Source: Cyclobacteriaceae bacterium
GTDB lineage: Bacteria; Bacteroidota; Bacteroidia; Cytophagales; Cyclobacteriaceae
Reading direction: 5' to 3'
NCBI GenBank assembly: GCA_029882685.1
Contig: JAOUKH010000009.1
Coordinates: forward strand, 1 to 36,139
DNA length: 36,139 bases
The position numbers and the translations under genes were made by a program. Positions 1 to 6,896 of the stretch are shown here, piece after piece. Under the pieces are notes generated by a model that made no database searches, was not told the origin of the DNA, and was given only the letters and a program-made list of their open reading frames with translations. Positions within the stretch are counted from its first letter, which is position 1. Each line of letters starts with the position of its first letter.

Positions 1-297
1 GTCAATCTATTATTACCTACAAACCTAAAAATTACTGTACTCGATGATGTAGGCTCATACATTGAAGATGCAGAAGTTACACTCTATGGTACTGAGGATG
101 ATTATAGAAATGAGGAAAACCCCGTTTCAGGAACCTTAAAGACCAATGAGAGAGGGCAGGTTACTTTTAAAAAATTAGAGCCTAAGATATATTATGTATA
201 TGTAGAAAAAGGTGACCTAAACAACGATGGAGGAGCTGTAGAAACCAATCCTCTTGTAAAAGGTAATCTTAATAAAGTAAATATTATTATAGAATAA
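1..297 (+). CDS. C-terminal part of a Cna-B/carboxypeptidase-regulatory-like domain protein (partial)
   Basis: An open frame runs from the first base to a TAA at 295-297 (98 codons seen; the start lies outside the window). The visible part reads as one immunoglobulin-like beta-sandwich of the SpaA/Cna-B or carboxypeptidase-regulatory type: LKITVLDDVGSYIEDAEVTL at the start, an N-E-R-G-Q-V-T-F turn in the middle and the typical YYVYVEKGD strand near the end. Such domains occur in exported or surface proteins of Bacteroidota; no anchor or sorting sequence follows, so this is the protein's natural C-terminus. The next gene starts two bases after the stop and is probably co-transcribed. The function of the whole protein cannot be judged from this fragment. 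Confidence 0.6.
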   Translation, partial: VNLLLPTNLKITVLDDVGSYIEDAEVTLYGTEDDYRNEENPVSGTLKTNERGQVTFKKLEPKIYYVYVEKGDLNNDGGAVETNPLVKGNLNKVNIIIE

Positions 298-299
298 GA

Positions 300-854
300 G
301 TGAGTGCGGAAAATATAATTATCCAGCTTCAGGATTACACATCAGTTTATCCTGAAGAAATGGAATTTAAAACGCAATTTCTCCAATTACTCAATACCCA
401 CAAAACCTGTTTTAAAAGATCACTTAAAATAGGTCATATTACAGGTTCAGCATGGATTATGGATCAGTCAATGGAATATGCCTTATTAACTCATCATATG
501 AAATTAAATAAATGGCTTCAATTGGGTGGTCATGCCGATGGTGACACTAACATTGCTCGTGTAGCCCATCGTGAAGCCCTGGAGGAATCTGGACTTAAAA
601 GTGTGACATTATCAAGTAATAAAATTTTTGATATTGATATTCACACCATTCCAGAAAGAAAGAATGAAGCTGAACATCTACATTATGATATTAGGTACTT
701 ATTTAATGCCAATAAAACAGAATCTTTACAACACAATCATGAATCCAAAGCACTGAAATGGGTGAGACTTTCTGAAATTCCATCATTAGTGAATAATAAC
801 CTTTCAATAATGAGGATGATTGAAAAATCTAATCTTCTAGTCAATATGAAATAA
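300..854 (+). CDS. NUDIX hydrolase
   Basis: 184-residue NUDIX-fold protein, expected to hydrolyse a nucleoside diphosphate linked to another group; the substrate cannot be read from the sequence. The Nudix box begins at G77 (GGHADGD) and continues to REALEESGL at residues 91-99, which supplies the metal-binding REXXEE glutamates. The first conserved Glu of the box (G-x5-E) is a Thr at position 83, as I recall for other members of this GGHADGD subgroup, so it is probably still active. The start is a GTG two bases after the stop of the upstream gene. The next in-frame ATG, at codon 21, would cut into an N-terminal helix that looks like part of the family, so GTG is preferred. Cytosolic; no signal peptide. 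Confidence 0.85.
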   Translation: MSAENIIIQLQDYTSVYPEEMEFKTQFLQLLNTHKTCFKRSLKIGHITGSAWIMDQSMEYALLTHHMKLNKWLQLGGHADGDTNIARVAHREALEESGLKSVTLSSNKIFDIDIHTIPERKNEAEHLHYDIRYLFNANKTESLQHNHESKALKWVRLSEIPSLVNNNLSIMRMIEKSNLLVNMK

Positions 855-893
855 ATATGTGAACAAAATTTTCAATTTTATTGAATTATAAGT

Positions 894-901
894 TAGATTT
901 G
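894..901 (+). promoter_or_regulatory. Candidate -7 element (TAGATTTG) for the 43-residue membrane peptide
   Basis: TAGATTTG matches the Bacteroidetes -7 consensus TAnnTTTG exactly and lies 32 bases before the ATG at 934. The -33 region is weak (TTTC at 870-873, 20 bases upstream, three of four matches to TTTG). It is the only promoter-like site between the NUDIX gene and the small ORF. Confidence 0.4.
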
Positions 902-933
902 TTTTGCAATCAGTAACAATAAATTAATTCATT

Positions 934-1065
934 ATGTTCGAACAATATATAGGAGATGGTGCCAATCTATTTATAGCAATTGTTGCATGCATCATAGGAT
1001 TTGTAGCAGCAATTGGTTTTATGGATTCTAAAAAAACTAAAAAGAATCAGGAAGAAAGTCACTAG
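934..1065 (+). CDS. Small single-pass membrane protein (43 aa), unknown function
   Basis: An ATG at 934 opens a 43-codon frame ending in TAG at 1063-1065. The peptide has a short acidic N-terminus (MFEQYIGDGANL), one hydrophobic helix at about residues 11-30 and a Lys-rich hydrophilic tail (SKKTKKNQEESH). By the positive-inside rule the N-terminus would be outside and the tail in the cytoplasm. A -7 element lies 32 bases upstream and a strong terminator starts 21 bases after the stop, so it forms a complete single-gene transcription unit. The shape recalls small respiratory accessory subunits such as CcoQ, but there is no sequence evidence for that. I do not recognise the family. Confidence 0.55.
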   Translation: MFEQYIGDGANLFIAIVACIIGFVAAIGFMDSKKTKKNQEESH

Positions 1066-1086
1066 AAAACTAATGATATAAAAAAG

Positions 1087-1117
1087 GGCTATCTAAAAAT
1101 TTAGATAGCCTTTTTTT
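1087..1117. terminator. Bidirectional intrinsic terminator
   Basis: An 11-bp perfect stem, GGCTATCTAAA (1087-1097) with TTTAGATAGCC (1100-1110), is followed by seven T (1111-1117) and preceded by six A (1080-1085). It can therefore stop transcription from both sides: the 43-residue gene on the plus strand and the FKBP gene, whose stop is at 1137, on the minus strand. Confidence 0.9.
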
Positions 1118-1136
1118 GTCAAGTAGAGTTTGATTA

Positions 1137-1565
1137 TTAAGCAATTTCTACCATTTCAATATCAAAAATAAGACTTTTACCAGCTAATTCGTGATTTGCA
1201 TCAATCACAACTACATCGCCTTTTACCTCAGCAATAGTTACTGGTACAGGTGTGCCATCTTGTTGCTGCATCGTTAGGGGCATACCGACTTCTGGCTTCA
1301 TCCCCTCTGGCAATTCTTTCACAGGAACATCAAACATCATCTCTTTATTTCGTTCACCATAAGCTTCATTAGCAGGAATTTCAGCAGTTTTCTTGTCTCC
1401 TACTTTCATTCCATATACTGCGCTATCAAACCCAGCAATCATCATTCCTGCGCCTACCTCAAACTCCAAAGGTGCTCTTCCTTCTGATGAATCGAATACT
1501 TTTCCGTCTGTTAAACGACCTGTATAATGTACTTTTACTTTGTCTCCTTTTTTTACTTCAGACAT
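1137..1565 (-). CDS. FKBP-type peptidyl-prolyl cis-trans isomerase, SlyD-like
   Basis: 142-residue cytosolic prolyl isomerase and probable chaperone. The FKBP core begins GDKVKVHYTGRLTDGKVFDSS and continues with the PLEFEVGAG and GMKVGDKK segments. The IF (insert-in-flap) chaperone domain follows at about residues 70-120 (NEAYGERNKEMMFDVPVKEL), and the frame returns to the FKBP core with the DANHELAGKSLIFDIEMVEI ending typical of SlyD. The metal-binding His/Cys-rich tail of E. coli SlyD is absent, as in many bacterial homologues. No signal peptide. It is transcribed alone, with a terminator just downstream and a candidate promoter upstream. The family assignment is firm; client proteins are unknown. 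Confidence 0.93.
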   Translation of the reverse strand: MSEVKKGDKVKVHYTGRLTDGKVFDSSEGRAPLEFEVGAGMMIAGFDSAVYGMKVGDKKTAEIPANEAYGERNKEMMFDVPVKELPEGMKPEVGMPLTMQQQDGTPVPVTIAEVKGDVVVIDANHELAGKSLIFDIEMVEIA

Positions 1566-1628
1566 TCAACTAAAATTTAATTTTCAAAAATTTACAATAC
1601 TTACTTTATTCACTCCAAATAAGAATCG

Positions 1629-1660
1629 CAAAGATATATGAAATACTGTGATTAGACAGA
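1629..1660 (-). promoter_or_regulatory. Candidate promoter of the FKBP gene
   Basis: On the minus strand TATCTTTG (1636-1629) is an exact TAnnTTTG -7 element. Twenty bases upstream stands TCTG (1660-1657), three of four matches to the -33 TTTG. The implied leader before the ATG at 1565 is about 55 bases. Confidence 0.4.
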
Positions 1661-1704
1661 ATTGAAAAAGAAATAACTAAAAAGTGTGTAAAAAATTAAT
1701 TAAG

Positions 1705-2736
1705 TTATTTTATTAATTCCATATCCTTTACAGCTCCAAATGATGGCTCAATAACCCACTCTCCATTTTTATTAATAAAACCCCATTTATCACCTTTTTT
1801 TGCTGCTGCAAAACCATTTTTAAAATCCCTTCCGCCATCAAATTTAGCTTCAATAACCCATTTTCCGTCTTTGTTAAAATAGCCAGTTTTACCACCTTTT
1901 ACCCCTTTAGCAAGTCCATTAGAAAAGTCAGATATTTTTTCTGAATCTACGGCTAAAACTTCTCCACTTCTATTTGTGTATACCCATTTTTCAGTTTCTT
2001 TTACCATAGCAAGTCCACTTGTAGGATCGAAATTTTTAGCCACTAAAAATTTTGGTTCAATTACCCACTCTCCTTTTTTATTTATGAAACCAACTTTTTT
2101 ATCCATCGTTTTTGCCCAAGCCACACCATCAATAAAATAGCCTACGCCAAAAAATTGCGCTGTAATAACTGTTTTTCCATCAGTACCAACGAAGCCAAAT
2201 TTTTTATCTGCTGCCCTATAAGGAGCCAAACCTTCGGAGAAATTTTTACAGTCAATAGCCCCTGCTATTACAAATTCTTCACCTGTTTTATTTACTACAA
2301 AGAGTTCTCCATTTTTGTGTACAACAGCAAACCCACCATCAAATTTAGATGCTTTTTCGTACTTTAATTCAATAGCTAATTTACCATCAGTATTGATGTA
2401 CCCCCATTTATCACCACTTTTTATCGGGACTAAACCATCAGAAAAACCTTGCATGCCAATTCCGAAAACATTAAAAAGTTTAAAATTTTCTATTTCAGTT
2501 GATAACTTCTCTCCTTTTGGATTAATGAAAAAGAACTTTTTATCTTCATAAATCGGGGCATAGCCATCAGAAAATTGATAACAACTTCTATATTTAGCTT
2601 CAATAGAAAACTCTCCTTTTTGATTTATGTATCCCCATTCTTTTTTGTCTGAGGGTCGTGCTTGTGTAAGGTAAGTTTGTGAAAAAGCACCAGTAGATAA
2701 TACTAAACTTAAGATAATAGTAAATGCAGATTTCAT
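1705..2736 (-). CDS. Exported WG-repeat protein
   Basis: 343 residues with a clear Sec signal peptide (MKSAFTIILSLVLSTGAFSQ, cleavage likely around residue 20). The rest is about nine WG/KWGYIN-type repeats of 35-45 residues, for example DKWGYINTDGKLAIELKYEK, KKVGFINKKGEWVIEPKF and DKWGFINKNGEWVIEPSF. Each is a beta-rich unit with a W/Y-G-(Y/F)-(I/V)-N core followed by G-(E/K)-W-V-I-E-P-x-F. Several units have drifted from the consensus (FFFINPKGE, WVYTNRSGE). WG-repeat proteins are common and largely uncharacterised in Bacteroidota; a periplasmic or surface binding role is a guess. It stands alone, and no strong terminator is visible downstream (only an AT-only hairpin near the stop). Confidence 0.9.
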   Translation of the reverse strand: MKSAFTIILSLVLSTGAFSQTYLTQARPSDKKEWGYINQKGEFSIEAKYRSCYQFSDGYAPIYEDKKFFFINPKGEKLSTEIENFKLFNVFGIGMQGFSDGLVPIKSGDKWGYINTDGKLAIELKYEKASKFDGGFAVVHKNGELFVVNKTGEEFVIAGAIDCKNFSEGLAPYRAADKKFGFVGTDGKTVITAQFFGVGYFIDGVAWAKTMDKKVGFINKKGEWVIEPKFLVAKNFDPTSGLAMVKETEKWVYTNRSGEVLAVDSEKISDFSNGLAKGVKGGKTGYFNKDGKWVIEAKFDGGRDFKNGFAAAKKGDKWGFINKNGEWVIEPSFGAVKDMELIK

Positions 2737-3022
2737 ATAATTAGTGTTTATAATTAGTGATTTATAATTAAAGATATGGATAATTAAACTAATTCATAAT
2801 AATAGCTGCAAAAATATCATGAAATTAATTTCACGACATCAATTAGGTTGTTACAAACCAGACAGACTCTTTTCAAATTTCTTCATTCTAGCTATAAAGT
2901 TTCAAGGGTTAATCACTGGTGAATAGAACCGTTAGAGTTTTTTATTTTATAAATCACTGTAGTAGTTACTAAAGTGATATATTTCTGAATTTCACCAAAC
3001 TAAAACAATTCTGTCGGTCAAA
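2737..3022. other. Intergenic region, no gene recognised
   Basis: AT-rich sequence between the start of the WG-repeat gene and the SDR remnant. On the minus strand a near-match to a -7 element (TATCTTTA, 2776-2769) lies about 33 bases from the WG-repeat ATG. I see no open frame, RNA gene or strong hairpin. Confidence 0.5.
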
Positions 3023-3226
3023 TCAAATATCCCCCAACTGTGTTTGCATAATAATTTCTTCAATCACTGCTGATTTAGACAAATTATAAGCTGCATACAC
3101 CTATTCTGTAACATCCTCTGCTTTCATAAATCTGTCTTCGGGAAAATATACACCTTCCCAGCTTGCGGTTAATGTAGCTCCAGGCATAATACTCACTGTA
3201 GACAAATATTAAATACATGTCCATTT
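3023..3226 (-). pseudogene. Remnant of the 3' part of the SDR gene (duplicate of 5366-6067)
   Basis: This stretch repeats the end of the intact short-chain dehydrogenase gene in the same orientation, 2343 bases away. Bases 3023-3190 align without gaps to 5366-5533 with 14 mismatches in 168 positions. The next block (3191-3226) aligns to 5645 onwards, so 111 bases (37 codons) of the intact gene are missing. The junction falls on a 9-base direct repeat, AGGCATAAT. The remnant has an in-frame stop where the intact gene encodes Ser (GAA TCG GTG has become GAA TAG GTG), a one-base deletion near 3202, and several amino-acid changes before a terminal TGA. It cannot encode a functional SDR. Its upstream end overlaps the last codons of the hybrid kinase gene. 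Confidence 0.85.
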
Positions 3227-4528
3227 CATTATCATAGAATAAAGTTCTTCCAATTTGTAGGGTTTACCCAAATGATCGTCAAGCCCATCTGCAATATATT
3301 TTTCTCTGACTCCTTTTATAGTGTCTGCTGTTACCCCAATAATTGGAGGGACTAATTTATTTTGTTCTTTAATCTTTTTTGTAGTCGTAACTCCATCCAT
3401 TACAGGCATATGTATATCCATTAATATAATGTCAAACTTTCCTTCTTCAAACATTTCAACTGCTAATTCCCCATTAGTTGCTGTCCAAATGTGACACCCT
3501 AATTTTTTCAACATTCTCTTCCCGATATATATATTCATATCATCATCATCAACCAATAGGCAATTAAATCCAAGATCATTCCTTACTTTAGAAGGACTCT
3601 TATCTAATTCTGAAATTTCTGTTATTATGTTGGACTCCAATATAATCCAAAAGGTGCTACCAACACCCAATTTGCTTTCCACTCCAATTTTACCATCAAT
3701 TAACATCACTAATTCTTTACATATAGCTAATCCTAACCCTGTTCCTCTAATAGAATTTGAATATGCATTGTCAAGTTGTTTATACTTTTGAAAAATCTGA
3801 CCTAAACTTTCTTCAGGAATTCCGATTCCATAATCTATAACTTGAACTTTAAATCGCACTTTATTTTTATGAATTTCGATTATAGTAATTATTACTTCGA
3901 TCGTCCCTTCTTCACTAAATTTTATAGCATTTAGTATCAGGTTAGAAATAATTTGGGAAACTTTAACTTTATCAATTTCGATTGATTGAGGAAAATCAGA
4001 AGGAATAACTAACTCAATCTTAAGTCCTTTCTTTTCAGCTTGTTCCATAAACAACTTACTCAAATCATTAAGTAGTTTATTCATGTTGACAGGAATGAGT
4101 TGTATTTCTAGCTTATTCTCTTCTAATTTTTTTAAATCCAACACGTTGTTGGCTATTACTAACAATTGTTCAGAACTTCGGGAAAGAATATTCATATCCT
4201 CACTTTGTTTATTAGTCAAGTTTGGATCTCTTTTCATTAGATCAATCATTCCAATAATTCCATTCAGAGGTGTGCGTATTTCATGACTCATGTTTGATAG
4301 GAACTTGCCTCTAGTTTCTGCAAGACTCTCGGCAATTTGTTTTTTACGAGTTGCTTCATCGATATCTAGCTTTTGCCTCTTTATTAGTTCTTCCACCAAC
4401 ATGTTAATGCCAACCATTATAGCATCAATTGAATCCTCTTTATTACTTGGGGTCAGATAATTGTAATCTGAACCATTTGCAACGTTGATAATAAATTTTT
4501 GTATTTCTGATAACCTTTGGTCATCCAT
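3209..4528 (-). CDS. Hybrid sensor histidine kinase/response regulator, no membrane sensor
   Basis: 439-residue cytosolic hybrid kinase. Residues 1-65 form a helical N-terminal segment with the DSIDAIMVGINMLVEEL pattern seen in many Bacteroidota kinases. HisKA carries the phospho-acceptor His82 (SNMSHEIRTPLNG). The HATPase domain shows the N-box around N200 (NLILNAIKF), DYGIGIPEE at 232-240 and RGTGLGLAI at 261-269. A receiver domain follows, with the DDDD acid pocket at 327-330, phospho-acceptor D371 (LMDIHMPVMDG) and K422. There is no transmembrane or PAS sensor, so input probably comes from the STAS-like protein encoded three bases upstream. There is no HPt or output domain, so a partner must exist elsewhere. 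The last four codons and the stop lie in sequence homologous to the SDR gene, read in another frame. Confidence 0.9.
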   Translation of the reverse strand: MDDQRLSEIQKFIINVANGSDYNYLTPSNKEDSIDAIMVGINMLVEELIKRQKLDIDEATRKKQIAESLAETRGKFLSNMSHEIRTPLNGIIGMIDLMKRDPNLTNKQSEDMNILSRSSEQLLVIANNVLDLKKLEENKLEIQLIPVNMNKLLNDLSKLFMEQAEKKGLKIELVIPSDFPQSIEIDKVKVSQIISNLILNAIKFSEEGTIEVIITIIEIHKNKVRFKVQVIDYGIGIPEESLGQIFQKYKQLDNAYSNSIRGTGLGLAICKELVMLIDGKIGVESKLGVGSTFWIILESNIITEISELDKSPSKVRNDLGFNCLLVDDDDMNIYIGKRMLKKLGCHIWTATNGELAVEMFEEGKFDIILMDIHMPVMDGVTTTKKIKEQNKLVPPIIGVTADTIKGVREKYIADGLDDHLGKPYKLEELYSMIMKWTCI

Positions 4529-4531
4529 GCT

Positions 4532-4909
4532 TTAATCATTTGAAATTAACCATGTAATTGCTTTATCTTTATTTGAAAAGAGTTTTACTGGGACAGTACC
4601 TTTATTTAATCCAATAAAGAAATTTCCAATCATATTACTAATGGGTGAATCAGTCCAAAGTGCTGCTTTGCTAATTATTTGTTGGGATTCTACCCCTGTA
4701 AAATAATCCCTCGCTTCAGACTCTATCGATTTTACATTACGAATATCAACCAATAAAGGCATTTTAATTAATGAAGAAATAAGTTCTTTTTCTGCTTCAA
4801 CATTTTCAATCGCATCAGAAATAGAAATTCTTACATCAGCCATATAATCAACTCTCAAAATGTCATTTTCAATGTACACTGTCGATGTCTTTGTTTTAAT
4901 TTTATTCAT
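4532..4909 (-). CDS. STAS/SpoIIAA-like protein paired with the hybrid kinase
   Basis: 125-residue soluble protein. It begins with a short beta-strand segment (TSTVYIENDILRVDYMADVR), then has the characteristic MPLLVDIRNVKSIESEARDY core and ends with IGNFFIGLNKGTVPVKLFSN and a short helix (KDKAITWLI). This is the pattern I associate with STAS/SEC14-like proteins that sit beside soluble histidine kinases in Cytophagales and other Bacteroidota. The gene ends three bases before the kinase ATG, implying translational coupling. The likely role, by inference, is an input or partner protein for the kinase. The signal it senses is unknown. Confidence 0.6.
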   Translation of the reverse strand: MNKIKTKTSTVYIENDILRVDYMADVRISISDAIENVEAEKELISSLIKMPLLVDIRNVKSIESEARDYFTGVESQQIISKAALWTDSPISNMIGNFFIGLNKGTVPVKLFSNKDKAITWLISND

Positions 4910-5365
4910 CTTAATTGGTATCTAGTCATTACGAAATAATTACATTTCATGTAAATAAAACACAATTGTGAAAATAATGATCATTGGAGATTTCATTCTC
5001 GACATTGAGACTGAAAATCGTTAAACTATTCATTATCTACTATTTTCTTGATAGTTAAAAATTATCCAGTCCTAATCCCCATAAAACTTAATCAATCTTA
5101 CAAAATGGCAACCATAGAAAATGACAACATAGATGTGAAATTCGTTTTTCTTAATGTTTATCCTCACTGTTGATAGATAGTAAAATTAATGTTTTAAGTA
5201 ATTACATCCAAGTTGTAGAAGTTTCAACTACAAGATTTTCTACACTTTTATTGTGTCTATTTATCATGCTTTTCAAAAAAAATATTACAACAACTACAGT
5301 AACACCCTTTTTGTCACTAAAGTTTAAAGCAATAAATTTCTACAAAAATCTCTTTTTAATTAAAG
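4910..5365. other. Intergenic region between the STAS gene and the SDR gene
   Basis: 456 bases without a convincing gene; the short frames here lack family features and have poor starts. It should contain the promoter of the STAS-kinase pair, but no good TTTG-N19-TAnnTTTG match is visible on the minus strand. One inverted repeat, TTGTAG (5213-5218) with CTACAA (5228-5233), lies downstream of the SDR stop and lacks a T-tract, so it is not a clear terminator. Confidence 0.5.
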
Positions 5366-6067
5366 TTAAATATCTCCCAATTGTGGGCGCATAATAATTT
5401 CTTCAATCACCGCTGATTTAGACAAATTATAAGCTGCATACACCGATTCTGCTACATCCTCTGCTTTCATAAATCGATCTTCGGGTAAATCTACACCTTC
5501 CCAGCTTGCGGTTAATGTAGCTCCAGGCATAATGGCGGTTACTTTTATGTCATGCTCTTTCATTTCTTCACGCAAAACCTTTGTCATGCCAAGCATAGCA
5601 TATTTAGAAATACAATAAGATCCACCATTTACATAAGGCATAATACTCGCTGTAGAACAAATATTAAACACATGTCCACTTTTACGACTCATCATTTCTG
5701 GAATAATTTTTCTTGTGAGATGATATGCACTATATAAATTCGTGTTTATCATTTTTTCTAATGCCCCTTCTGCTTCATTGTGCATTTGACCAGGGATAAA
5801 GACTCCAGCATTATTCACTAATACATCTGCGCCACCTAGTGAATTAACATAGTCGCCAAAATCAATCACATCTTTACGGGTTGCCACATCAACTTTTTTG
5901 GTATGTACTTCTATTTGTGTATGTTTTTTAATTTCTATTTTTAGCGCATCCAATTCATCACTATTCCTCGAACAAGTGATTATATCGAATCCATTTGCAG
6001 CAAATTTTTCGATTATCGCTCTCCCGATTCCTTTTGTCCCACCAGTAACAACAATTCGTTTGTTCAT
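5366..6067 (-). CDS. Short-chain dehydrogenase/reductase (SDR)
   Basis: 233-residue classical SDR, an NAD(P)H-dependent oxidoreductase of unknown substrate. The Rossmann nucleotide motif TGGTKGIGRA is at residues 8-17, NNAG at 85-88, catalytic Ser138 (ICSTAS) and YCISK with Tyr151 and Lys155. The PGATLTASW segment after the last core strand is typical of 3-ketoacyl reductase-like members. An open frame extends 28 codons upstream, but the extension (QFYYCFFFSILRKI) is not SDR-like. The ATG at 6067 gives the normal length and leaves an 82-base divergent spacer before mlaE, so it is chosen. The 3' part exists as a second, broken copy at 3023-3226. Confidence 0.92.
   Translation of the reverse strand: MNKRIVVTGGTKGIGRAIIEKFAANGFDIITCSRNSDELDALKIEIKKHTQIEVHTKKVDVATRKDVIDFGDYVNSLGGADVLVNNAGVFIPGQMHNEAEGALEKMINTNLYSAYHLTRKIIPEMMSRKSGHVFNICSTASIMPYVNGGSYCISKYAMLGMTKVLREEMKEHDIKVTAIMPGATLTASWEGVDLPEDRFMKAEDVAESVYAAYNLSKSAVIEEIIMRPQLGDI
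5525..5644. repeat. 9-bp direct repeats AGGCATAAT within the SDR gene
   Basis: AGGCATAAT occurs at 5525-5533 and again at 5636-5644, 111 bases apart. The remnant at 3023-3226 has a single copy (3182-3190) and lacks exactly the DNA between. This is the footprint of a deletion by slippage or short-homology recombination. Confidence 0.85.
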
Positions 6068-6106
6068 TATTTCCAACTGTAATTTCAACTTTAAGATTAT
6101 ACCTGT

Positions 6107-6122
6107 TATCTTACGCAAGATA
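6107..6122. promoter_or_regulatory. Inverted repeat in the SDR/mlaE divergent spacer (possible operator)
   Basis: TATCTT-ACGC-AAGATA is a perfect 6-bp dyad with a 4-base centre, near the middle of the 82-base spacer between two divergent genes. No T-tract follows, so it is not a terminator. Position suggests an operator, but short dyads also arise by chance in AT-rich DNA. Confidence 0.25.
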
Positions 6123-6149
6123 GAGAAGAAGAAACAATAATAAAATTGC

Positions 6150-6893
6150 ATGCAATTAGCATTTATTCATAACCTAGGAAAGTATTTCGTGTTTATGGGT
6201 TCGCTTTTCACAAATCGCGAATCGTTTAAAACTTATTTTAAACTCACCATCGATGAGTGTGTACTAATTGGTGTGAACTCCATTGTATTGGTAAGTATTG
6301 TTGCCACATTTATGGGGGCAGTTACAACCTTACAAACAGCTTATAACCTCGTTAGTCCTTTCATTCCTGATTATGTGATTTCATTAGTAGTTCGTGATAT
6401 GACGGTATTAGAGTTAGCCCCAACCATCATTGCTGTAATTTATGCTGGTAAAGTAGGGTCAAGCATTGCAGGAAATTTAGGTACTATGAGGATCACTGAA
6501 CAAATAGATGCATTAGAAGTTATGGGGATAAATTCAAGTTCATATTTAGTACTTCCAAAAGTGGTCGCTTCCATTTTAATGTATCCACTTTTGGTAATTA
6601 TTGCTGGTATTCTGTCATTAACAGGTGGGTATTTGGTGGGTGTTTTATTAAACATTATGTCTCCCCAAGACTTTATTTTTGGTATCCGTGATGGATTTAA
6701 CCCCTTTTCAATTCAATTTGCACTTATAAAATCGGTAGCCTTTGCCTTTCTTATTAGTTCAATTTCATCCTATAAAGGATATTATACTCAAGGAGGAGCA
6801 TTAGAAGTAGGTATTGCAAGTACTCAAGCTGTTACAACTAGTGTAATCGCAGTACTTTTTGCCGACTATTTATTAGCTCAATTATTATTATAA
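6150..6893 (+). CDS. mlaE: MlaE-family lipid-transport ABC permease
   Basis: 247-residue integral membrane permease of the MlaE/YrbE family, which moves phospholipids between the inner and outer membranes with MCE proteins. The family signature is clear: MTVLELAPTIIAVIYAGKVG followed by SIAGNLGTMRITEQIDALEV and MGINSSSYLVLPKV at about residues 85-135, with hydrophobic helices before and after. The length is slightly below that of the E. coli protein. It is followed three bases later by its ATPase, so the two form an operon. The substrate-binding MCE protein (MlaD) that usually accompanies them is not in the window. Confidence 0.93.
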   Translation: MQLAFIHNLGKYFVFMGSLFTNRESFKTYFKLTIDECVLIGVNSIVLVSIVATFMGAVTTLQTAYNLVSPFIPDYVISLVVRDMTVLELAPTIIAVIYAGKVGSSIAGNLGTMRITEQIDALEVMGINSSSYLVLPKVVASILMYPLLVIIAGILSLTGGYLVGVLLNIMSPQDFIFGIRDGFNPFSIQFALIKSVAFAFLISSISSYKGYYTQGGALEVGIASTQAVTTSVIAVLFADYLLAQLLL

Positions 6894-6896
6894 GAC

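Noticed and set aside
300-854. NUDIX protein as inactive because the first box Glu is Thr
   Set aside because: The metal-binding REXXEE part is complete, and the GGHADGD subgroup commonly lacks that Glu.
1690-1720. AT-only hairpin near the WG-repeat stop as a terminator
   Set aside because: The stem is A-T only and short; too weak to call.
5170-5394. Plus-strand frame of 74 codons between the STAS and SDR genes
   Set aside because: It has no domain character, starts poorly and runs into the 3' end of the SDR gene on the other strand.
6068-6151. Longer N-terminus for the SDR protein
   Set aside because: The added 28 residues are unlike any SDR start and would fill the divergent spacer; the MNKRIVVTGG start fits the family.
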